Origin: Vulcanimicrobiota bacterium
GTDB lineage: Bacteria; Vulcanimicrobiota; Vulcanimicrobiia; Vulcanimicrobiales; Vulcanimicrobiaceae
Assembly (NCBI GenBank): GCA_003168375.1
Contig: PMSI01000001.1
Location: 1,178,001 to 1,242,000, forward strand
Direction: 5' to 3'
Length of the DNA: 64,000 nt
This document shows, piece by piece, positions 40,556 to 46,889 of the stretch (position 1 is its first letter; each line of letters begins with the position of its first letter). The notes under the pieces are model-generated. The model was not told the origin of the DNA. It saw only the letters and a list, made by a program, of their open reading frames with translations, and ran no database searches. The position numbers were made by a program, and so were the translations under genes.

Positions 40556-41500
40556 ATGATCGCGACCGACTCGCTCGACCGCCTCTTCGCCGAGGCCGCC
40601 GCCCAAGACGCCCAGCCGCTCTGGACGATGATGGACGCGATGGTGCCGCCGCACCCGCAGCCCAAGGCGGTGCCGCACGTGTGGCGGTACGCCGCGATGC
40701 GCCCGCTGCTCGAGCGCTCGGGGAATCTCGTCGCGACGCAAGACGCGGAGCGGCGCGTCTTCATGCTGGTCAACCCGGCACTGAAGCCGCCGCAGACCAC
40801 CGACACGCTGTACGCGGGACTCCAGCTGATCTTGCCGGGCGAGGTGGCACGGGCGCACCGGCACGTCGCATTCGCGCTGCGCTTCATCATCGAAGGCGAC
40901 GCCGCGTACACGGCGGTCGGCGGCGAACGGGTGACGATGCGGCGCGGCGATCTCGTGCTTACGCCGTCGTGGGAGTACCACGATCACGGTCACGAGGGTG
41001 ACGGACCGATGGTGTGGCTCGACGGGCTCGATCTGCCGGTCTATCAGTTCTTCCCGGCCAACTTCGCGCAGCCGTATGCGGAGGAACGGTTTCCCTCGGA
41101 GCCCGCGCCGGCTGACTCGCACCTGTGCTATCCGTGGTCGGACATGGAAGCCCGCCTCGAAGCCGAGGATGGTCCGTACGCGTACGCCGAGTACGCGCAT
41201 CGCGTCACCGGCGGTGCGGTTTCGCGCGTGATCGGCGCGGCGGCGGAACGCATCGCGCGCGGCGGTTCCTCGCCGACCCGCCGCGAGACCGCGGGGATCG
41301 TCTATCACGTCCACCGCGGCCGCGGCTCGACGACGGTCGGCACGGAACGCCTCGACTGGGAAAAGGGCGACACGTTCTGCATCCCGGCATGGATGCCGTA
41401 CCGTCACGAAGCCGCGAAGGACACGTATCTGTTCCGCTACGACGATCGGCCGGTGCTCGAAGCGATCGGCGCGTATCGCCGCGAGGCGTCGGCGTCGTGA
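40556..41500 (+). CDS. Cupin dioxygenase, gentisate 1,2-dioxygenase-like
   Basis: 314 residues from ATG at 40556, with GGGGGGAACAGGAAG upstream. Two cupin domains: the first has HRHVAFALRFIIEGDAAYTAVGGERVTMRRGDLVLTPSWEYHDHGH, with the iron histidines and the RFIIEG strand typical of gentisate and 1-hydroxy-2-naphthoate dioxygenases; the second is degenerate but retains YHVHRGRGSTTVG and WMPYRHEA. It opens gentisate to maleylpyruvate. The N-terminal region is shorter than in the usual 340-370 residue enzymes. A maleylpyruvate isomerase is not visible in the window. Coupled to the DUF5069 gene by a 4-bp overlap. Confidence 0.85.
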   Translation: MIATDSLDRLFAEAAAQDAQPLWTMMDAMVPPHPQPKAVPHVWRYAAMRPLLERSGNLVATQDAERRVFMLVNPALKPPQTTDTLYAGLQLILPGEVARAHRHVAFALRFIIEGDAAYTAVGGERVTMRRGDLVLTPSWEYHDHGHEGDGPMVWLDGLDLPVYQFFPANFAQPYAEERFPSEPAPADSHLCYPWSDMEARLEAEDGPYAYAEYAHRVTGGAVSRVIGAAAERIARGGSSPTRRETAGIVYHVHRGRGSTTVGTERLDWEKGDTFCIPAWMPYRHEAAKDTYLFRYDDRPVLEAIGAYRREASAS

Positions 41501-41997
41501 GCGACGTCGTCGCGATCCCGCCCGAGGGGTCGCTGCCGTATCCCGATGCCGACCTGCGGACGCACCCGCCGCGCAGCCCGCGCGTGATGCTTGGCGGTCT
41601 CTACTTCCTGGCGCGAACGATCGACAAGACGCGCGCGAAGCTGCAGGGCACGCTGGGCTACTACAAGATCGGCCCTGGGATTTCGGTGTATCTGATCGAG
41701 TGGCTCGGGATCACGGAAGAGCAGTTCACCGACGCGGTGCGCGGCGCGAACAACGACGAGGACGTCGTCGCGTGGCTGCACTCGTGCTGCGATCGCGGCA
41801 CGTTCCCGGCGATCAACCAGCGTCTGATCGAACGCGGGATTCGCGACGACGACCACTTCCGCGAGGTGCTCCCGCGCTACCCGGTGCTGCGCGAGTATCC
41901 GCACCTGCGCAACTGGTTCGAGATCCTCGAGGTCGACGACCACTGGATCTTCGACCCCGCCAACGTCGCCGCCGTCGCCGAAACCGCGGTCAGCTAG
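41497..41997 (+). CDS. DUF5069 family protein
   Basis: 166 residues from GTG at 41497, overlapping the dioxygenase stop by 4 bp. The conserved block DLRTHPPRSPRVMLGGLYFLARTIDKTRAKL near residue 20 defines DUF5069, a small soluble family without assigned activity, often found as a single-copy gene. Its translational coupling to a ring-cleavage dioxygenase suggests a helper or isomerase-like role in the same pathway (inference). Its 3' end overlaps the convergent nuclease-like gene by 8 bp. Confidence 0.75.
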   Translation: MSDVVAIPPEGSLPYPDADLRTHPPRSPRVMLGGLYFLARTIDKTRAKLQGTLGYYKIGPGISVYLIEWLGITEEQFTDAVRGANNDEDVVAWLHSCCDRGTFPAINQRLIERGIRDDDHFREVLPRYPVLREYPHLRNWFEILEVDDHWIFDPANVAAVAETAVS

Positions 41998-42973
41998 GGG
42001 CAGCATCGACGAACGGCAGCCGTTCGGCCAGAGCGTTTAACGGCAGGACACGGTCGCCGCGAGTGGCGATGAAGGCGACCCGTTCGTTCTCCAAAACGGC
42101 AGAGATCCAAGCTGTTTCTCGCGGCGGCACCGCCGCGAAGGCGAGCACTCGCTGCGCGCCGCCGATGATTTCGTCATAGCGATATGAGTAATCCGCGAGT
42201 TGTCCGATCCCGTAGCGCATCCGGTCGACGACGGTTCGCGGTGATGTGACGCTCTTTGCTTCGATGAGGAAACGAGCTTCGCCCATCCGAGCAAGGAGAT
42301 CGATATTGTTATTGTAGAGCGTCGATCCGCCGCCACGAAGCACCGCATTCTGCACGATTCGGAGCGTTTCTTGATGATCGCGTCGAGCCCGTTCTTGGAG
42401 GGCGGCCGACTCGTAAATGTTAAGCTGCGCAGAATTGCCGCGGGGAACGTAACCGGCTCCAGCTGGTATTGCCGTGATCTCTCGCAAGGCGTCTGTCGGC
42501 GCAGCGACGAGCGGCAACGGGTAAGGGCTCGCCGCGATCGAATCAGTACTTGGCATCGCATCGAGATCATGCTGTGTCACGCCTGCTGCCGAGAGGATGC
42601 TCACGTACGCAAGAGGTGACAATTCGCGAACCGCCGACTGAAACTGCGGGCCGGTTACCGATTCGGTTTCGAAGTATTTTTCTCGCTCGTTGCGCAGAGG
42701 AACGAGTCGAGGAAAGCGTTGCCCGCGGAGGATGTTCACGAATCGGTGACCTGGTCGTCGATGGTCCTCGTACCATTCTCCGAGAACGCCATGTCCGAAA
42801 TAGGTCCTGGAGTCGGGACGTCGCTGCGACTCGCCAAGCGGACGATAGTAGATGAACGGGTCGTAGCGTCGGACCCGCGAGAAGTATTGGTTCGGATAGT
42901 GATAGAGCGAGAATTCCGCATCCTCATAGATGCGGTCGGCCGGCGAAAAGAGTTGGCTCAGGATGACCGGCAC
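41990..42973 (-). CDS. Predicted PD-(D/E)XK-superfamily nuclease, unknown role
   Basis: 327 residues from GTG at 42973, which shares one base with the stop of the zinc-ribbon gene (TAGTG). The N-terminal 190 residues are aromatic-rich (YHYPNQYFSRV, YFGHGVLGEWYEDHR) and match nothing I know. The C-terminal part holds the likely catalytic core: NNNIDLLARMGEARFLIEAKS around residues 233-252, with D, E and K spaced as in PD-(D/E)XK enzymes, followed by helices and a final strand. Shedu/DUF4263-like and restriction-like nucleases are candidates. Base composition is lower in G+C than in the flanking core genes. Probably an accessory, possibly defence, gene; there is no methylase nearby. Confidence 0.55.
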   Translation of the reverse strand: MPVILSQLFSPADRIYEDAEFSLYHYPNQYFSRVRRYDPFIYYRPLGESQRRPDSRTYFGHGVLGEWYEDHRRPGHRFVNILRGQRFPRLVPLRNEREKYFETESVTGPQFQSAVRELSPLAYVSILSAAGVTQHDLDAMPSTDSIAASPYPLPLVAAPTDALREITAIPAGAGYVPRGNSAQLNIYESAALQERARRDHQETLRIVQNAVLRGGGSTLYNNNIDLLARMGEARFLIEAKSVTSPRTVVDRMRYGIGQLADYSYRYDEIIGGAQRVLAFAAVPPRETAWISAVLENERVAFIATRGDRVLPLNALAERLPFVDAAPS

Positions 42974-43230
42974 TAGTTCGGCCGGCGGGTGAGGTGCCAG
43001 AAGTTGCAGTAGCGGCACTCGTAGGAGAAGAGCACGTCGCCCATGCCGTTCATCAGGGCGTGGACGTGCGCGTCGTCTTCGTCTTTGTACTGCTGCTTCG
43101 ACGTGCACGAGCGTTCGACGTCGTGGTCGACGCGCGGGTCCGGTTCGAGCCGCTGCTTGACGTACCACTCCATCAGCGCGTCGGCACCCGCTTTCGGATC
43201 GGGCTTAGGCGGCCGCACACGTCGCGGCAT
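42973..43230 (-). CDS. Small zinc-ribbon protein coupled to the nuclease-like gene
   Basis: 85 residues from ATG at 43230. Basic N-terminus (PRRVRPPKPDPK), then a cysteine (RSCTSKQQY), histidines (HVHALM) and YECRYCNFWHLTRR at the end, the CxxCxxWHLT ribbon found in small phage and plasmid proteins. Likely nucleic-acid binding. The 1-bp TAGTG coupling to the PD-(D/E)XK-like protein suggests that they work as a pair, for example as a DNA-recognition partner or antidote. Confidence 0.65.
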   Translation of the reverse strand: MPRRVRPPKPDPKAGADALMEWYVKQRLEPDPRVDHDVERSCTSKQQYKDEDDAHVHALMNGMGDVLFSYECRYCNFWHLTRRPN

Positions 43231-43269
43231 CGCAAGCGACTTCGGACGCCGGGGAGAGCCGCCCTGGCG

Positions 43270-43830
43270 TCAGGTATGCGGGGACGGCGACGGGGACGGT
43301 TTCATCACCTGGTTCAGGTCGGGCAAGCGTCTGATGGTGACGCTCGGCGCGGGGCCGGGCGTCTGGTTCGCCGCAGGCGGCATGGTCCGGTTGCGGTTGC
43401 GGTGCGCGATCTCCATCATCTCGGTGGCAGCGCCCTTCGCCTCGGGGTCCACGCCGCCGGCCTTGACCAGCGCGACATCGCGGCGAACCCGCATCGTCTT
43501 GGGGTCGTACTCGTAGGTCAGCCGGTAGGTCCCGAGGACGACCTGACCGTCGGGGGTGCGGATGAAGGCCTGGAGCGCGTTCCCGTAGGTCTTCGCATCG
43601 AACGCCTCGTTATGCGACGGTTTGACCGTCCGGACGCGTGCCACTTGACCGAGCTTGTTGATCTCGACGGTGTACTCGACGTGGAGCGCCACCTTCGGAG
43701 CGAGCGACTTGGGCTGCAGCTTCAGGGCGTCGATCCGCTGGGGCGGCGTCCCCGAGGGGGCAGGCGTCGCGGCGAGCGCGGCCGTGCCGGCCGCCAGCAG
43801 CAGGGCGGCGGCGAGGACGGGGATCCGCAT
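43270..43830 (-). CDS. Secreted protein of unknown function
   Basis: 186 residues from ATG at 43830. Signal peptide (RIPVLAAALLLAAGTAALA, cleavage near ALA-AT). The mature part has beta-like repeats (VEYTVEINKLGQVARVRTVKPS resembles the TonB-C/energy-transducing style of short beta-alpha-beta segments), then a low-complexity tail rich in asparagine, proline and serine ending PSPSPSPHT. The pattern 'GQVARVR...FD..' recalls TonB C-terminal-like domains, but the match is weak. Shares one base (TGATG) with the zinc-ribbon gene upstream. Confidence 0.6.
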   Translation of the reverse strand: MRIPVLAAALLLAAGTAALAATPAPSGTPPQRIDALKLQPKSLAPKVALHVEYTVEINKLGQVARVRTVKPSHNEAFDAKTYGNALQAFIRTPDGQVVLGTYRLTYEYDPKTMRVRRDVALVKAGGVDPEAKGAATEMMEIAHRNRNRTMPPAANQTPGPAPSVTIRRLPDLNQVMKPSPSPSPHT

Positions 43831-44000
43831 CAGTTCCGGGAGAGCGCGGCGAACGCCGCTCCGCAGGACGCGCAGCCGACGATCACTTGAAATGTCGCAC
43901 CCCGGTCGCGGAGTTCGTGCGAGCGCAAATCCTTCTCATGGCTCCCGCAGTAACGGCAGCGGGTCGAGGTAGAGTTCCCCCTCGAACGATCGTCGGTCAC
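43830..44000 (-). CDS. Short zinc-ribbon protein
   Basis: 56 residues from GTG at 44000. Two CxxC pairs, RCRYCGSHEK and GCASCGAAF, form a complete four-cysteine ribbon. The frame is open upstream to 44093, but the extra part is low complexity and lies antisense to the start of the lipoprotein gene. Too short for a functional call; the family of such ribbons is often RNA-polymerase or ribosome associated. Coupled by a 1-base overlap to the secreted protein downstream. Confidence 0.55.
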   Translation of the reverse strand: MTDDRSRGNSTSTRCRYCGSHEKDLRSHELRDRGATFQVIVGCASCGAAFAALSRN

Positions 44001-44101
44001 CGTTTCCCTGTTCCCGGACCGCTCGGCGGCCCCCCTTTCGGGCCGGCCCGGAGCGCTCGGCGCGGGACGGCCGTTCGAAGCCGCCGAACGCACGGCGCGT
44101 C

Positions 44102-44524
44102 ATGTTCCATCGTCTCGCCGCCGCACTGGTCCTCGCCCTCAGCCTCGCCGCGTGCAAAGAAAACGACGCTCCCCCGCTCGGGCAGCAGTTCTTCCATGGG
44201 GTCGGCGACGTGAAGGTCATCGAAGCGCACATCGTGCTGACCGGCGACTCGTCGGCGCAGATGGGCGCGGGTACGCTCCGCTACGTCATCGCGCGGGTCG
44301 AGCTGACCAACGACATGGGCGTCGACCTCACGCCCGACATCTCCCACTTCTACCTGATCGACGCCAACAACAATCGCTATCAGGGGAAGGACAGCGGCTC
44401 CTCGGTGTTCACCGGCGTCAGCAACTCGACGATGCCGCTCAAGAAAGACGAGAAGCGCGAGTACACGGTCGGCTTCCGCACCACCGATCCGAACGTCGCC
44501 GGGCAGATTCTCTACGAACGCTAA
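44102..44524 (+). CDS. Lipoprotein with DUF4352-like domain
   Basis: 140 residues from ATG at 44102. Lipobox LAAC at about residues 15-18. The mature domain is an immunoglobulin-like beta sandwich of the DUF4352 type: RYVIARVELTNDMGVDLTPDISHFYLIDANNNRYQ in the middle and EKREYTVGFRT near the end, as in telomeric-repeat-binding-factor-2-like and cell-surface antioxidant proteins. Function unknown, extracytoplasmic. Overlaps the start region of the macroglobulin-like gene. Confidence 0.75.
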   Translation: MFHRLAAALVLALSLAACKENDAPPLGQQFFHGVGDVKVIEAHIVLTGDSSAQMGAGTLRYVIARVELTNDMGVDLTPDISHFYLIDANNNRYQGKDSGSSVFTGVSNSTMPLKKDEKREYTVGFRTTDPNVAGQILYER

Positions 44525-46889
44525 GCGATTCGTCGCCGCGTTCGCTGCGTTCGCGCTGAGCTGCGCGGCGCCGGCCTCCGCGGCGCGTCCGCTGCCGGAC
44601 TCCGGAAAGTGGGATCGCACGTTTGCGCTCTACGTACGCGACGTCGCCGTTCCGTGGAAGCGGATCGCGGTTCGGCTCGACACGTACAGCGGCGCGCCGG
44701 TCGACTTCGCGGCGTACGAGGTCGACTTGGCCGACGTGCTCGTCGCCGGAACGTCGCGCGCCCGAGCGATCGACACCTCGCGGCGCACGCCGGTCGCCAA
44801 GTGGCGCTTCACGCCGCCGGCCGGCTTGCGCTACACACCGAACGACGTCGAAGTGCCGCTGCAGAACCGCGAGGGCTTCTTCGTCGTCGAAGCGCGGCGC
44901 GGTGATGCCGTGCAGCAGGCGTGGCTCGACCTCACGCGGGTCGGTCTGCTCACGAAAGAATCGCCCGGCGGGATCGTGCTGTACGGCGCCGACCTGGGAA
45001 CCGGCAGAGCGTTCGCAGGCATGCGCATCACGTACTTGGTGGGGCTCCAGTTCGAGTACGACAAGACCGATGCGCACGGCATCGCACGCTGGAGCGGAAC
45101 GCAGCGGCCGCGCTTCGCGATCGCGGAGTGGGGGAAGAGCAAGACGTTCGTATCGTTCCTGCCGCAGCCGCCGGTCCCGTCCACGCTGGTCGGCGTCCGG
45201 GCCGAGCGTGCGAACGTGCGGGCCGGCGAACGGCTTCACGTCGTCGGTTTCGCGCGCAAGCGCCTCGGAACCGCGTACCGCCCGGCCTCGGGCGACGTGC
45301 GCGTCACGGTGAACGCGCGCGGCCGGACGCTGGCGAGCGCCGAGGCGAAACTCGACGGCGCCGGCGCGTTCGGCGCGGAGCTGGCGCTGCCGGCCGATGC
45401 TCCGGCGGGCGACGCGGCGGTCTTGGCCGCGTCCGGCGGTGCGAGCGGCGGCGCGGCGATCCACGTCGACGGAGTCGGCGACGTCGTGCTGACGGTCGCG
45501 GCGGGCTGCGGCGAGGCGTGCGCGGCCGACGGCCCGGTGCCGGTGACGGTGACCGCACGGCAGCGCGCCGACGGCGGCGTCGCCGCCGGACGCGAGGTGC
45601 GGGTTCAGGTCTTGCGCGTACCGCACGTGCTGGCGCCGGGCGCGAACGACGACGGTACCGCGTGGGGCACGGCCGAGGTCGCCGACGTGCGGGTGACCAC
45701 GGACGATACGGGGACCGCACGCTACAGCATCCCCGCGCCGACCGACGGTCTTCCGTCGACGTACGGGATCGTCGCGACCAGCGGTGCGTCGACGGCATCG
45801 GCGCGCGTCGCCGCGCCGAACGCCCGGATCGCGCTCGACGTCGAACCGCAGGAACGCGACCTCGACATCGGCGAGCCGGCGGCGTTCGACGTGCGCGGGT
45901 TCGACGCGGCCGACGGCCGCCCGGCGAGCGGGCTCAGCGTGCGGCTGCGCATCGTGCACGGACCGACCGAACAGACGCAGCAGCTCGTGCTCGACGCCCA
46001 GGGCCGCGCGCGCGCCGTCTTCCGCAACGTCGCGCCGGGGACGAATCTCGCCTTTGCGCAGGCCGACGTCGACGGGAAGACGGTGGTCGACGTCAACGCG
46101 GTGACCGTCGCCCCGCAGGCACTGCTCGGCAACCGCTCGCGGCGGAGCGTCGAGGCGGCGATCGCGACCGACAAGGCGCGGTACCGCGTCGGCGAGCGCG
46201 TGCGCGTCGACGCGACACTGAGCGGCGCGGCCGGCGACGCGTTCCTCGATTGCGAAGGTGCGCGCGCTCTCGGCGAACAGACCGTCGGGGCCGGCGGCGG
46301 GCGCGCGAGCGCGACGTTTACCGTGCCGCAGACCGTCGGCGACGCAGCGATCGGCGTGGCCTTCGTGCGCGACGGCGCGCTGGAGTACGCGACGCAGCGG
46401 CTCGCCGTCGACGGGCCGGGCCACGCGCGCGCCACGACGCTCGCCGCCGACAAACCGGCGTACGCGCCGGGGAGCCTCGCGCACGTGACGATCGCCGACG
46501 GGAACGAAGCCGCCGGCGCGACGCTGGCGATCCGGCTCGCCGATACGCGTGCCTCGAACGGCGCGTCGTTCGACGACGCCGCGGCGGTGCTCGCCGGAAC
46601 CGGTACGACGACGCAGAACCCGGCTTCGACCGACCCCGGCTGGCACGCATCGGTCGTGCCGACGCGTTCGACCGTCGTCGACCTCGCCTCGAACGAACGC
46701 AGCGCGCCGTCGGCCGAGGCGCTCGGTGCGCCCTCGGAGCATGCGCTCGTGTGGCGGATCGACCGCGCCGCGAAGGAAGGGTTCGACGTGATGCTGCCGC
46801 AGACGCCGGGGCGTTACGTCGTCTCGGTGCTGAAGGTCTCCGACGACGGCGACGTCGGCGCGGCGACGCTCGCGATCGAGGTGCGCTGA
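44514..46889 (+). CDS. Alpha-2-macroglobulin-like secreted protein without thioester domain; start codon unresolved
   Basis: About 790 residues. The body consists of repeated macroglobulin-type beta domains, with the strand pattern T/ADKxxYxxGxxV seen at several places (DKARYRVGERVRV, DKPAYAPGSLAHV). Bacterial alpha-2-macroglobulins trap proteases in the periplasm, but here the usual large C-terminal part with the CxEQ thioester is missing. The earliest standard start (TTG, 44727) would cut off a clear signal peptide encoded at 44520-44590 (KRFVAAFAAFALSC...ASA). In that frame from 44400 on there is no ATG, GTG or TTG; ACG at 44514 is the nearest near-cognate codon. Either an unusual start or a base error explains this. 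Overlaps polA by 1 bp. Confidence 0.6.
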   Translation, partial: TNAKRFVAAFAAFALSCAAPASAARPLPDSGKWDRTFALYVRDVAVPWKRIAVRLDTYSGAPVDFAAYEVDLADVLVAGTSRARAIDTSRRTPVAKWRFTPPAGLRYTPNDVEVPLQNREGFFVVEARRGDAVQQAWLDLTRVGLLTKESPGGIVLYGADLGTGRAFAGMRITYLVGLQFEYDKTDAHGIARWSGTQRPRFAIAEWGKSKTFVSFLPQPPVPSTLVGVRAERANVRAGERLHVVGFARKRLGTAYRPASGDVRVTVNARGRTLASAEAKLDGAGAFGAELALPADAPAGDAAVLAASGGASGGAAIHVDGVGDVVLTVAAGCGEACAADGPVPVTVTARQRADGGVAAGREVRVQVLRVPHVLAPGANDDGTAWGTAEVADVRVTTDDTGTARYSIPAPTDGLPSTYGIVATSGASTASARVAAPNARIALDVEPQERDLDIGEPAAFDVRGFDAADGRPASGLSVRLRIVHGPTEQTQQLVLDAQGRARAVFRNVAPGTNLAFAQADVDGKTVVDVNAVTVAPQALLGNRSRRSVEAAIATDKARYRVGERVRVDATLSGAAGDAFLDCEGARALGEQTVGAGGGRASATFTVPQTVGDAAIGVAFVRDGALEYATQRLAVDGPGHARATTLAADKPAYAPGSLAHVTIADGNEAAGATLAIRLADTRASNGASFDDAAAVLAGTGTTTQNPASTDPGWHASVVPTRSTVVDLASNERSAPSAEALGAPSEHALVWRIDRAAKEGFDVMLPQTPGRYVVSVLKVSDDGDVGAATLAIEVR

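Noticed and set aside
41990-42973. Assignment of the nuclease-like protein to the Shedu (DUF4263) defence family
   Set aside because: Only the short D...E-x-K core is similar; the rest does not follow the Shedu pattern, so only the superfamily is claimed.
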